Assembly: GCF_003610695.1 (NCBI RefSeq)
Contig: NZ_RAQH01000011.1
Span: 93,058 to 157,057, forward strand
Direction of reading: 5' to 3'
Source: Epilithonimonas arachidiradicis
GTDB taxonomy: Bacteria; Bacteroidota; Bacteroidia; Flavobacteriales; Weeksellaceae
Length of the DNA: 64,000 bases
Shown: positions 7,495 to 15,816 of the stretch, in pieces
How the letters are laid out: every line of letters starts with the position of its first letter
Numbering within the stretch: position 1 is the first letter of the stretch
The notes under the pieces: generated by a model
Seen by the model: only the letters and a program-made list of their open reading frames with translations
The model's database searches: none
Told to the model about the DNA's origin: nothing
Made by a program: the position numbers and the translations under genes

Positions 7495-9099
7495 TTACAA
7501 TCCCAATAACACTTTATTTTTCAACGAATTGACTTTGAATGAGAAATCTATTTTCCTAGTTTCATTAGCATTTAGAACGATATCCCAAGTTAAATCGCCA
7601 GTTTTCTCATCGTAAGTTGCGCCACCTTTATTCACCATACTGATAATAATTTGCTTATCGGTAGATACGGGAACCTGGTCTTTTATTCTCAGTTTGATTT
7701 TCTCGTTTTTATTGTTTCTGATGGTAAACTGATAAGCATATTGCTGCTCTTTGTTGGAGGACGAAATGCTTTTTTCCATTGTTTTGTCTTTTATCAAATC
7801 TCTTTTGATAGAAACTCTCCTGTCATCGCCCAACGTCAACAAAAGTTTGTTGTCCGTATTTTCTGTGTTGAGGGAAGTTTTACCGACATTGGTGTCTTGG
7901 AAAATGATATTCGCTTCCGCATTGATGAGATTATATTTGTCCAGATTGTCCAATTCCGCCACCAGAAATACCGTTTTATCCATTTTTGGAATCGTATAAT
8001 AAGTGTAAGTTGCCGGAATCTCGTTGATATCCAGATTGATGCTGTTGTCCTGATCATTAGACAAAATCGTGTATAAATCCTTCAAATCATAACCGACATT
8101 GAGCTGATTTTGAAATGCACTGGCGCGAACGACTACAGATTCTATATCTTTTTCATAGGCTCTATCAGCTTGAGGTGTATTTTTTGTTCCATAAGCTAAT
8201 TCTTCTTTCACGATTGGAACAGGTTGTTGATAATACAAATTCCAATCATACAGATTCGGAATATTTTTGTGAACATTTGGGAAACCGGAAATCAAGTGCA
8301 ACTCCACATTTTTCCAATCCAATCCAGAATTTTGTCTGATTAATGCTTTATATAATAATTTTGTTTTCGAATTGATATCCGGAATCACAACATCATAATA
8401 AGGCCGCCAAGAAGCCTCTCGAACACTGTATTTGATGTCAAGATTCACCAATTCGTCGACATCGCTGGAAACCTGAACCACCAATTTTCCTTTTGGATAG
8501 TTTTCCATTTCCTTGCTGTTCAAATCAAATTTGGTTTGGAGTTTTCCTAATTTGACATTCAGTTTAGAAATGTCATTTTCCACGTTATCCAATTGCAAAC
8601 TAAGGTCAATTCTCTTCTTTTGGTAATATTCAATCAACTTTTCCAATTCTTTGGAATAAGATGTTGACCCAGAATTGATGGTTTGATTTTTATCCAAAAT
8701 CCCGATACTGTTCACCAGAGAGGTTTTCTGAATTGTAAGGTCTTTAATCTTTTTCTCCATCAGAGAAATGCTGTCCAAAACAACTCTGTGTTCCGGATTT
8801 TTCTTATCCAATTCTATTTTATAAAAATCTTCGTCATCCGTAAAACGATATGTTAAGACAGAAACCTTGGATTTGGAACCAATTTTTATTGAGGATTCAT
8901 CAATGTCTTCAGCGATATTGGCAATCACGATTTCCGAACTTCCTTTTGGGATTTTGAAAGTTGTATTGCTGTACAATTCTGCAGATTGTTCATATAGCAT
9001 CACCGATTTTAGTTTTGCTTCTGAGAAGATTGGTTTTTGAGCTGTAACAATTGTGATAATGCTACTAGAGCTAATTGCTAAAAAATGTTTTAATTTCAT
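7495..9099 (-). CDS. DUF4139/DUF4140 (MuiA-like) exported protein
   Basis: 534 aa. A weak signal-like hydrophobic N-terminus (residues 3-20), then a DUF4140-type strand region (VMLYEQSAELYSN and IPKGSSEIVIANIAEDID), a coiled coil at about 90-190 (MEKKIKDLTIQ and LIEYYQKKRIDL) and the DUF4139 beta region (YSVREASWRPYYDVVIP, LISGFPNVHKNIPNLYDW). This domain order is the mucoidy-inhibitor MuiA family. Function is unknown; a cell-envelope location is likely. It is the last gene of an operon with an ECF sigma factor and a VWA/T9SS protein (16-bp gap), so it is probably part of the same envelope programme. Confidence 0.9.
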   Translation of the reverse strand: MKLKHFLAISSSSIITIVTAQKPIFSEAKLKSVMLYEQSAELYSNTTFKIPKGSSEIVIANIAEDIDESSIKIGSKSKVSVLTYRFTDDEDFYKIELDKKNPEHRVVLDSISLMEKKIKDLTIQKTSLVNSIGILDKNQTINSGSTSYSKELEKLIEYYQKKRIDLSLQLDNVENDISKLNVKLGKLQTKFDLNSKEMENYPKGKLVVQVSSDVDELVNLDIKYSVREASWRPYYDVVIPDINSKTKLLYKALIRQNSGLDWKNVELHLISGFPNVHKNIPNLYDWNLYYQQPVPIVKEELAYGTKNTPQADRAYEKDIESVVVRASAFQNQLNVGYDLKDLYTILSNDQDNSINLDINEIPATYTYYTIPKMDKTVFLVAELDNLDKYNLINAEANIIFQDTNVGKTSLNTENTDNKLLLTLGDDRRVSIKRDLIKDKTMEKSISSSNKEQQYAYQFTIRNNKNEKIKLRIKDQVPVSTDKQIIISMVNKGGATYDEKTGDLTWDIVLNANETRKIDFSFKVNSLKNKVLLGL

Positions 9100-9115
9100 A
9101 ATATGTGTTTTTAAT

Positions 9116-11353
9116 TTAATTTTTAATCAATTTAAATGTTTCTGAATCTGTTCCGTATTTCAGTTTAACAAGATACACACTTTGAGGGTAGTTTGAAATA
9201 TCAAAATGATGAAAACCTTTTACTAAGTTGTTTTTCTTAATTAAAATCTTTCCTGTATAATCATACAATACAAATTCTTCAACATCTCTTTTTGTATCAA
9301 TTTTGAAACTACCTTTTGTTGGATTTGGATAAATCTTAGTGGCGAAATCTTTTCTATCCAAACTTTCTACTTCCAGTTTTTTGTTGATGTATTCTTTTGT
9401 AACACCATCTTTACAATCCGGAACAGTTGAACGCTGAAGAATTAACCTCAATAACAAATCATTCAGTTTTTCAACTTCATATTCGCTTGCAGTTGGTTTG
9501 ATGTGATTGTTGCCAATTCCGCTGTCATTAGTCAAAAAGGTATAAGTTCCGTTTGTCAACAATGCAAATGTCCGCATCAGATATTCCGTTTGTTTATCGG
9601 TGTCGCTTGCTGCAATTGGAATAATAGTAATTCCTTTTTTGGAAGCTAGTTTTATTTTTTGGTGAAGTCTTTCAATATTTTCCTCGGACAAATGTGGTGG
9701 CGCATCCAGAAGAAGAAACATTATTTTCGTGGAATTTTCATTACTCCAAGCTAATTCATCAATTGATGAATCTAAAGCTTCTACAACTGCTTCCGGCGTA
9801 TCACCTCCACCTTTTGCATCTTGTTTTTTAATAAAATTTATAAGATTTTCTGAATTGTTAGAAAAATCAAATTTTCTAGTCACGTACTCATCACCATTAT
9901 CTCTGTAAAAAACAGAACCATATCTTACATTAGTTTGCGTCAAATTGGATTCTACTTTTTTCAAAACATCCAATAATTCTGATTTCAAATAATTGATTTC
10001 ATCTCCCATAGAACCTGTTGCATCTACTACAAATACTAAGTCTAAAGCTCTTCTTCGAGTACAGCTCTCATTGATTTTAATCAAATTTTGTCCATTACTA
10101 AACTCTTTTGCATTATTTGATAAAACATTTCCCTCCTCATCAATAATAGAATATTGTTGTGAATTTGCCTTTTGATTTATTAATGATGAAATCCACAATT
10201 CTGCATTTCCTCGATTATCTGTTATACTTTCCCAGACGATTTCTTTTTTATGATTTATCAGCTTTAATTTTTTACCTATAACTGGATTATTATCCAAATT
10301 GGTCAATTGAACAGAGACTCTTTTATCTGGAAAAAATTTCCAAGTATTTTTATATTGGTCAAGAATAGGAACCGCAATATCCTGCCAATAATTCCATTTG
10401 GAAAAATCGTTTACTTCGCCAGCTGTTAGTTTCCCAGCGTCTGGTAAATCAGTTTCGATTTCTGTAATTAGAATTTCTTTTTTTGTTTTTGAAAATAATT
10501 TCTGCCAAAGTGTCCTTTTATGACCAACGACCACAACTTCTTCAATATTTTTGCTTTCATCATTATGCTTTAAAGAAGCTATTCCTCTTAAAGTAATTTT
10601 TGAAGAAGTTTCTGGTGTTCCTAAGCTAGGGGAAACTTTAACACCAGCTACTTTACCCATTAATGCTGAACTTACTGTAGAAGTTGAATATGCTGCTTTC
10701 GCTGATTCTCTTTTGATTCCCATGGCACTTACTATAACGGGCTGAACTTCTGCAGCTACAGCTTTACCAGTAACTGGCGATGGCGGTGGAGAATATGTAG
10801 GTTCATAAACTTCATTTTTAACTAATCCGCTTGTTGTTTCCAGAAGTTTTGGAATTGGTGGAGGCACACTTACATTTTCAACTTCAACACGATTGATATT
10901 GTTTTCATCTGTTGCATAATCAGGTTTTCTTTCAAAAAGAATAGCATCATTATTCTTAGGCTGAGCTTCGTGATAAGCAATTATATCTTTTGCATCAGCT
11001 GGTTTTATTGGACTTTTAGCCAAATTCTCTTCAAAAATCTTATTGATTTCTTCTACTTTTTTCGGAGTTTCTATCAGATTGGGATTGATGGGTTTTCCAT
11101 AATCATTTGAAGCAATCTGAGGTTCTATTTTAACCTTATCATCATTCATAAAATATAATACACCAAATGTCAAAGCCAATCCTGCAACCATTCCGTAAGG
11201 CAACCAAATCGGGATGATTCTTTTCTTTTTTTCTTTCTTGTCCAGCTTTTCTTCAACTTTTTCCCAAACTTTTTCAAAAGAAGGAAATGTTGGATTTTCT
11301 TCTGCCGATTTCCCAGCATCGCTAAACATTTTATCGATATCTTGATTTTCCAT
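9116..11353 (-). CDS. Membrane-anchored VWA-domain protein with TonB-plug-like segment and type IX sorting tail
   Basis: 745 aa with an odd combination of parts. Residues 1-45 are acidic and cytoplasmic-looking, with one transmembrane helix at about 47-69, as in ECF anti-sigma factors. At about 228-275 comes a stretch resembling the SusC/TonB-dependent plug (GKVAGVKVSPSLGTPE, then KITLRGIAS and EEVVVVG). A von Willebrand A domain follows, with MIDAS motif VFVVDATGSMG at about 440-450. The last 75 residues are a type A type IX secretion C-terminal domain (KIYPNPTKGSFKI to LVKLKYGTDSETFKLIKN). No cleavable signal peptide is visible, which conflicts with a T9SS tail. It starts 11 bp after the ECF sigma gene, so a sigma-regulating role for the N-terminus is plausible but unproven. 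Confidence 0.85.
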   Translation of the reverse strand: MENQDIDKMFSDAGKSAEENPTFPSFEKVWEKVEEKLDKKEKKKRIIPIWLPYGMVAGLALTFGVLYFMNDDKVKIEPQIASNDYGKPINPNLIETPKKVEEINKIFEENLAKSPIKPADAKDIIAYHEAQPKNNDAILFERKPDYATDENNINRVEVENVSVPPPIPKLLETTSGLVKNEVYEPTYSPPPSPVTGKAVAAEVQPVIVSAMGIKRESAKAAYSTSTVSSALMGKVAGVKVSPSLGTPETSSKITLRGIASLKHNDESKNIEEVVVVGHKRTLWQKLFSKTKKEILITEIETDLPDAGKLTAGEVNDFSKWNYWQDIAVPILDQYKNTWKFFPDKRVSVQLTNLDNNPVIGKKLKLINHKKEIVWESITDNRGNAELWISSLINQKANSQQYSIIDEEGNVLSNNAKEFSNGQNLIKINESCTRRRALDLVFVVDATGSMGDEINYLKSELLDVLKKVESNLTQTNVRYGSVFYRDNGDEYVTRKFDFSNNSENLINFIKKQDAKGGGDTPEAVVEALDSSIDELAWSNENSTKIMFLLLDAPPHLSEENIERLHQKIKLASKKGITIIPIAASDTDKQTEYLMRTFALLTNGTYTFLTNDSGIGNNHIKPTASEYEVEKLNDLLLRLILQRSTVPDCKDGVTKEYINKKLEVESLDRKDFATKIYPNPTKGSFKIDTKRDVEEFVLYDYTGKILIKKNNLVKGFHHFDISNYPQSVYLVKLKYGTDSETFKLIKN

Positions 11354-11364
11354 TTTTTTAAACT

Positions 11365-11889
11365 TTAAGAATTAATTGTTTGAAGTTTCACAAGCTCCTG
11401 CAATTTTTTGCGGGCAAAATTCACCTGAGATTTGGATGTTCCTTCTGAGATAGAAAGCATTTGTGCAATCTCTTTGTGCGGATAACCTTCCATTGCAAAG
11501 AGATTAAAAATCGTTCTACAACCTTCAGGAAGGAAATTAAGAAGAGACAAAATCCCTCTTTCTTCCGAAACATTTTCTGTCTCTGAATCCGGTAAATCCA
11601 CAAAATTTTCTTCAATAGAAATAGAAAACGGCTGTTTCTTGCGAAGCTTCTGAAGACACTGATTCACTACAATTTTCTTCGCCCAAGCATCGAAAACCTG
11701 AAAATCTTTGAGTTGTTCCAATTTTGTGAAAATGATGTAGAAAGAATCCGCCAAAACTTCCTCTGCATCTTCATCGTTCTTCAAGTAACGTTTGCAGATT
11801 ACAAAGAATCGTCCTGCATATTCTTCATAAAGTTTCCGCTGTGCGTTGCGGTCTTTATTTCTGCATCTTATATATATGTCGTGTTTCAT
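11365..11889 (-). CDS. ECF-type RNA polymerase sigma factor
   Basis: 174 aa. The sigma-70 region 2 core (YEEYAGRFFVICKRYLKNDEDAEEVLADSFYIIF) and region 4 (LLNFLPEGCRTIFNLFAMEGYPHKEIAQMLSISEGTSKSQV) are both complete, with no other domain, as in group 4 (ECF) sigma factors. It is the first gene of the operon whose second gene has an anti-sigma-like N-terminus. Its target promoters cannot be told from the sequence. Confidence 0.95.
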   Translation of the reverse strand: MKHDIYIRCRNKDRNAQRKLYEEYAGRFFVICKRYLKNDEDAEEVLADSFYIIFTKLEQLKDFQVFDAWAKKIVVNQCLQKLRKKQPFSISIEENFVDLPDSETENVSEERGILSLLNFLPEGCRTIFNLFAMEGYPHKEIAQMLSISEGTSKSQVNFARKKLQELVKLQTINS

Positions 11890-12015
11890 ACATTGGCTTT
11901 TATAAGGAAAGATGCAATAGTTTAAAAAAGGTTGGAATTATTTTGAAAATTTATGAAAAAACTTTGAAAGTTGGCTTCCAAAGTTTTGAAATTAAATTAT
12001 TATTGGATTGAAAGT

Positions 12016-12080
12016 CTTCGACTCCGCTCAGACTGATATTACAATTAGTATTAGAATTGTCACACTGAGCGGAGTCGAAG
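12016..12080. repeat. 16-bp perfect inverted repeat (extragenic)
   Basis: CTTCGACTCCGCTCAG at 12016-12031 is the exact reverse complement of CTGAGCGGAGTCGAAG at 12065-12080, 33 bp apart, in the 214-bp gap between the sigma factor gene and the SDR gene. This word is a familiar dispersed repeat in flavobacterial genomes. It may act as a transcription-end hairpin for the SDR operon, whose stop codon is 24 bp away. Confidence 0.8.
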
Positions 12081-12103
12081 TGTTTTATTTTAATCCATTC
12101 AAA

Positions 12104-12994
12104 TTATAATTTCTCTAAGGCTTTTTCAAAAGTATCATACTGAAATTTGAATCTATTTTCCAATAGAATCTCAGGATAGACATTTCGGCTTTTCAGCATT
12201 AGTTCGGTTTCTGTTTTGATGAAGATTGAAGCGATTTCTAATAACCAAACCGGACTTGGAATCCCAAATGGAACTTTAATCTTTTTCCGAATTTGGCTCA
12301 TCATATTTTTATTAGACAAAGGTTTTGGAGCTGTAATATTAATTGCACCTTCAAGCTTTTCATTTTCAATAATGAAGTTAACGGCTTCACAAAAATCATC
12401 AATATGAATCCAGCTCATCATTTGGTCACCTCTACCCTGTTTTCCTCCTAAACCGAGTTTCGAAATCTGCATAAACTTTGGAAATGCACCTCCGTTTTTT
12501 CCAAGAACAATTGATGTTCTGAGCGCTACTTTTCTGATATTTTGATTTTCGGATTTTAAGAATTTTTTTTCCCAGGATTTACAGATATTCATTGAAAAAT
12601 CATCTCCGACAATTCCATTTTTTTCTGTGTTTAGATGCGTTTCTGAATGAATATAAATTGTTGCAGAACTTGCATTCAGCCAGATTTTTGGTGGATTTTG
12701 ACATTCATCAATGGCGCTTTGCAAAACTCTTGTTGAATTGATTCTGGAATCGTAGATTTCTTTTTTGTTCTTTTCATTGTAACGACAATCCACAGATTTT
12801 CCTGCAAGATTAATTAGGACATTTGCATTTTCCAATTCATTTTTCCAAGCTCCAATTGTTTTTGCATCCCAAAAGATTTCGTTTTTGCGTTTCGGATTTC
12901 TTGTAAGGATTTTAACTTCGTAATTTTTATCCAGAAAATAGTTTTCGAGATTTCTTCCAAGGAAACCAGTTCCAGCTGCGATTATTATTTTCAT
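12104..12994 (-). CDS. TIGR01777-type epimerase / SDR-family NAD(P)-binding protein (YfcH-like)
   Basis: 296 aa. Rossmann nucleotide-binding loop GTGFLGRNL at residues 8-16, the family block SVDCRYNEKNKKEIYDSRIN, SSATIY in the catalytic-site region, and SWIHIDDFCEAVNFI. These match the TIGR01777/SDR39U1 family, whose substrates are unknown. It is the last gene of the DCC/DUF2071/SDR operon (15-bp gap to the DUF2071 gene). Confidence 0.9.
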   Translation of the reverse strand: MKIIIAAGTGFLGRNLENYFLDKNYEVKILTRNPKRKNEIFWDAKTIGAWKNELENANVLINLAGKSVDCRYNEKNKKEIYDSRINSTRVLQSAIDECQNPPKIWLNASSATIYIHSETHLNTEKNGIVGDDFSMNICKSWEKKFLKSENQNIRKVALRTSIVLGKNGGAFPKFMQISKLGLGGKQGRGDQMMSWIHIDDFCEAVNFIIENEKLEGAINITAPKPLSNKNMMSQIRKKIKVPFGIPSPVWLLEIASIFIKTETELMLKSRNVYPEILLENRFKFQYDTFEKALEKL

Positions 12995-13009
12995 TGTAAT
13001 TGATTTTAA

Positions 13010-13723
13010 TTAAATAGCAAATTCTAAATTTTTCTTTGTGTGAACTTCAATTCCAGAACCTTCTGCAAGCATTACTGATATTGGTTTTGCATCGTTCAGA
13101 AAATTGAAATCAGCTCCATAATTTTCTTTGAAATCCACCTTAATTTCATAATTCTTTAGGTTGTAAAAATTCCATTTTGGATGTTTTACTTCATATTCAG
13201 AAGTTTGATTATTGTTTTTTGTAAACCCAAAATAATGTTCTGTAATGAATTCAAAATCAGAACCCTCAATCATTTCTCCCTGAATATTTTCTGCTTTTAA
13301 AGTCATTGTATTGAGTTTTGAAGTCTGCCAGCTGTAAGAAATGGAAAGTTCATTATTAGATTTTATGATAGAATGAGCCATCGGTAAAGTGCAATAATTC
13401 TCATTATAAAATATTTTCGCAACAAGACTCAAAGCTTTTTTAGGAACGATTTCTTTGATGAAAACCACACCTCTTTTCAAGATTCCGTTTTCTAGTTTTT
13501 TCACATAGAATCTTAGATTCACTTCTTCAAAATTTCTATGAAAAGGAACAGAAATCCCAAGAAGTTTTGTATTGAGGAACATAAACCCAACAAGACTTAC
13601 CAGACATTTTCCTTTGTAAAAATCGAGTTTGGTTCCTTTTGGTAAATATGGTTTTAGAATTTCCGGATTGATTTCGTAGTTGATGATGGCCAGTTTTCGC
13701 CATTCTGCTGTTAGAAATTTCAT
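13010..13723 (-). CDS. DUF2071 (YqjF-like) protein
   Basis: 237 aa from the ATG of MKFLTAEW (13721-13723). A longer frame from 13771 adds 16 lysine/asparagine-rich residues that do not resemble the family, so the inner start is preferred. Typical features: AEWRKLAIINYEINPEILKP, LPKGTKLDFYKGKCLVSLVG and VPFHRNFEEVNLRFYV. DUF2071 proteins have an acetoacetate-decarboxylase-like fold in some databases; no activity is established. The gene lies in a putative GbsR-controlled operon. Confidence 0.88.
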   Translation of the reverse strand: MKFLTAEWRKLAIINYEINPEILKPYLPKGTKLDFYKGKCLVSLVGFMFLNTKLLGISVPFHRNFEEVNLRFYVKKLENGILKRGVVFIKEIVPKKALSLVAKIFYNENYCTLPMAHSIIKSNNELSISYSWQTSKLNTMTLKAENIQGEMIEGSDFEFITEHYFGFTKNNNQTSEYEVKHPKWNFYNLKNYEIKVDFKENYGADFNFLNDAKPISVMLAEGSGIEVHTKKNLEFAI

Positions 13724-13786
13724 TTTCTTTAATTTTTGTGTTTTATTATTGTTAATTCTTTTTAATGTCAAATGTTCATTTTTTGC

Positions 13787-13866
13787 GAAGCGCGCCCCGA
13801 CTTGAGTGGAGCTCTTTTTCTTTTTTAAAAGAAAAAAGCGGGAATGGAAGGCGGATAAAGGCGCCC
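13787..13866. repeat. Intergenic imperfect-hairpin repeat, copy 2 of 3
   Basis: GCGCGCCCCGACTTGAGTGG, then GAGCTC and a T/C run facing AAAAGAAAAAAG, then CGGGAATGGAAGGCGG and GGCGCCC. Close to copy 1 (7403-7486) in layout and wording. It lies between the DCC gene and the DUF2071 gene, inside the operon, so it may separate their expression levels. Confidence 0.75.
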
Positions 13867-13873
13867 AAATTAT

Positions 13874-14692
13874 TTATGAATTCGAAACAATATATAAGAG
13901 AATAGCTCCAAAAGTGATTCTGAACAACATCCAGGAAATGGTTGGAATTATCCCGAATTTCAGAATTCTGCATCGTCTCAAATGTTCTAAAAACATTATG
14001 AATACTACAATTCCGAAGTAGATAAAATAGAATACTTGGCTAAAATTGAAGAATAAAGCGGGAATTAAAAGTAATGTTCCAAGCAAAGAAACGGTCATCA
14101 TATTTCCAAGATAATCCCAGATTCTGTCTTTGAGATAAATTCCCATAAATGCGCTCTGCCAAAGGATTTGCATACAGCAGATGAAAAATTCTAATCCAAA
14201 ATTATTTTTAAAATCCGGGAACAAACGCTGATTGTAAAATCCTAAAACATAAGCGGAAAACAATAAAACAAAAGCAAGGTAAAACAGTCTATATTTCAAA
14301 TTGAAATCCGGAACACAATTGTCTTTGGTCAAATCTTTTTTGGAAGGAATAATCTGTTTTCTGTTGTAAGAAACGAATTTGTAAAGTCTCTGGAAAAACC
14401 AATGAAAAGGCCTTATTCTTGCTATTTTTTCTAAAGTCGGAAAAGAATTCCCAATGATTGTGAGCAAACTTTCCAGCCCGTAAATTACTCTATTATTTTT
14501 TGTATCAATCAATGCGATTTCGTTTTTTGACCGATGAACATCAATCTTATTTTTAGTTTCAGAAGTGATTTCTGAAAAAGCTTCTCTTCCGTTTTCATCG
14601 AGCATTCCGGATTTGATGAAGCCTTTTGAATAGACGTTGCACATTGGACAATCTTTGTCGTAAATGAGAATGTGATTTTGTAAAGTTTTCAT
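13874..14692 (-). CDS. DCC1-like thiol-disulfide oxidoreductase with C-terminal membrane domain
   Basis: 272 aa. Residues 8-125 are a DUF393/DCC domain: LIYDKDCPMCNVYSKGFI has the DxxC-type redox motif DCPMC, with GLESLLTIIG and RPFHWFFQRLYKFVS further on. The C-terminal half has about five hydrophobic segments, so the thiol domain is tethered to the inner membrane. Many DCC proteins are soluble and about 130 aa, so this is an extended form. First gene of the putative GbsR-controlled operon; a palindrome matching the gbsR promoter operator lies 115 bp upstream of the start. Confidence 0.87.
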   Translation of the reverse strand: MKTLQNHILIYDKDCPMCNVYSKGFIKSGMLDENGREAFSEITSETKNKIDVHRSKNEIALIDTKNNRVIYGLESLLTIIGNSFPTLEKIARIRPFHWFFQRLYKFVSYNRKQIIPSKKDLTKDNCVPDFNLKYRLFYLAFVLLFSAYVLGFYNQRLFPDFKNNFGLEFFICCMQILWQSAFMGIYLKDRIWDYLGNMMTVSLLGTLLLIPALFFNFSQVFYFIYFGIVVFIMFLEHLRRCRILKFGIIPTISWMLFRITFGAILLYIVSNS

Positions 14693-14806
14693 TGTGTTTG
14701 ATTTTAAAGGTTAAGAAAATCGCCTTTCGTTCTTCTATTGTTTTTGAAAAGAATTATCATAAATATTTTAAACAATAAATTTTTCATAATTTTAAAACAT
14801 TTTATA

Positions 14807-14826
14807 TTTTCAGTAATTATTGAAAG
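14807..14826. promoter_or_regulatory. Candidate GbsR/MarR operator upstream of the DCC operon
   Basis: On the minus strand the site reads CTTTCAATAATTACTGAAAA, matching 18 of 20 positions of the perfect palindrome at the gbsR promoter (15406-15425). It lies between the gbsR stop and the DCC start. I did not find a clear TAnnTTTG box next to it, so the promoter itself is not located. Confidence 0.65.
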
Positions 14827-14840
14827 TTAATTCGAAATAA

Positions 14841-14860
14841 AAAAGGAAAACAATCCTTTT
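14841..14860 (-). terminator. Short hairpin after the gbsR-like gene
   Basis: AAAAGGA (14841-14847) pairs with TCCTTTT (14854-14860), directly after the stop codon of the regulator gene. The seven-bp A/T-rich stem has only a weak T run on the minus strand, so it may be a modest terminator. Confidence 0.5.
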
Positions 14861-15361
14861 CTATTTTAGTAAGTTGGTGATTTTCCCAACCAGCCAATGA
14901 TCATCACTTTTTATTGCCAAGTCCATTATATTATTAATTTTGTTGGTCACGTTTCCAAAATCTTCCATTAGTTTAACAAATTGTTTTGCTTCATCGGAAT
15001 CATCTTCCACATTTTTCAGTTCTTCTAAAAATGAAACAACAGGTTCTATTTCTCGCTTTCTGCGCTCTTTTGTAATCTGTTTGAACAGAAACCAAACGTC
15101 TTTTTCTGCAACAAAATATTCTTTTCTATCACCTTTTACCAATTCTTTTTTCACAATTCCCCAATCCATCAGATTCCGAAGATTCATATTGGCGTTTCCT
15201 CTGGAAATTTCCAGTTTTTCCATCACTTCGTCTGTGGACAAGGGTTTTCCCTCTGCCAAAAGCAAAGCGTGAACCTGCGCCATTGTTCTATTGATTCCCC
15301 AGTTGGTGGCAAAAGTTCCCCAAGTCTGGATGTATTTTTCTTTAGCTTCTGTAAGTTTCAT
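14861..15361 (-). CDS. GbsR/MarR-family transcriptional regulator
   Basis: 166 aa from the ATG of MKLTEAKEKY (15359-15361). The eight extra residues of a longer frame would lie within the promoter and are unlikely. Winged helix: TMAQVHALLLAEGKPLSTDEVMEKLEISRGNANMNLRNLMDWGIV, then the wing VKKELVKGDRKEYFVAEKD. This is the GbsR subgroup (COG1510) of MarR-like repressors. The perfect palindrome over its own promoter and a near copy in front of the DCC operon suggest that it represses both. The inducer is unknown. Confidence 0.92.
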   Translation of the reverse strand: MKLTEAKEKYIQTWGTFATNWGINRTMAQVHALLLAEGKPLSTDEVMEKLEISRGNANMNLRNLMDWGIVKKELVKGDRKEYFVAEKDVWFLFKQITKERRKREIEPVVSFLEELKNVEDDSDEAKQFVKLMEDFGNVTNKINNIMDLAIKSDDHWLVGKITNLLK

Positions 15362-15382
15362 TGTAAAGATTAATTTCTTGTA

Positions 15383-15425
15383 CAAATGTAATTAATATTT
15401 TTGAATTTTCAATAATTATTGAAAA
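15383..15425 (-). promoter_or_regulatory. gbsR promoter with 20-bp palindromic operator
   Basis: On the minus strand TACATTTG (15383-15390) is a full TAnnTTTG -7 box, and a TTG lies 19 nt upstream of it, the consensus spacing. The perfect 20-bp palindrome TTTTCAATAATTATTGAAAA (15406-15425) covers that -33 TTG. A protein bound there should block RNA polymerase, which fits autorepression by the GbsR-like regulator. Confidence 0.75.
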
Positions 15426-15470
15426 CAAAATAATACTTTATTTAATATTAATAGATGTAGAATATTTAGC

Positions 15471-15535
15471 TATTCAATAATTAATAAAATTAATTTTAAA
15501 TTAATAATAAAAATAAATCAGATTCATTACATTTG
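15471..15535 (+). promoter_or_regulatory. Promoter of the small 84-aa gene, with a weak operator-like site
   Basis: TACATTTG at 15528-15535 fits the -7 box for the plus-strand gene starting at 15554. At 15471-15490, TATTCAATAATTAATAAAAT matches 16 of 20 positions of the gbsR palindrome, so the divergent gene may also be controlled. The second half of the palindrome is poor, and the region is very A/T-rich. Confidence 0.5.
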
Positions 15536-15553
15536 TTTAATAATTTTAACCTA

Positions 15554-15808
15554 ATGAAGTATACTTTGTTAAAAAGAAATAAAAGTTTCAAGGCTGATTC
15601 TCATTCGCATTTTGTACGATGGATGAGAAAGATGGATTTGCAGCAATGGACTGACAACAAAGACTTTATGGAGGGTTATGCCTACAGAAAATCGACTTTT
15701 GAGAACATCAATATTCGTCACAACAGCGAAGAAGACTTCGTGGAAGATTTACAAAAAAATAACCTTTTGAAAATAGAATCTTCAAAAGGTTTATTTGGTT
15801 TATTTTAA
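15554..15808 (+). CDS. Small uncharacterised protein (84 aa)
   Basis: Start taken at ATG 15554 (MKYTLLKRNKSFKADSHSHF), because the -7 box TACATTTG overlaps the earlier in-frame ATG at 15533. The protein is hydrophilic, with no signal peptide, membrane segment or recognised motif. Its last codons form an 11-bp perfect inverted repeat (15761-15771 with 15781-15791) followed by a T-rich stretch, so the terminator seems to lie inside the coding end. It is divergent from the gbsR-like gene and may share its control. Function unknown. Confidence 0.7.
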   Translation: MKYTLLKRNKSFKADSHSHFVRWMRKMDLQQWTDNKDFMEGYAYRKSTFENINIRHNSEEDFVEDLQKNNLLKIESSKGLFGLF

Positions 15809-15816
15809 AATTTCGA

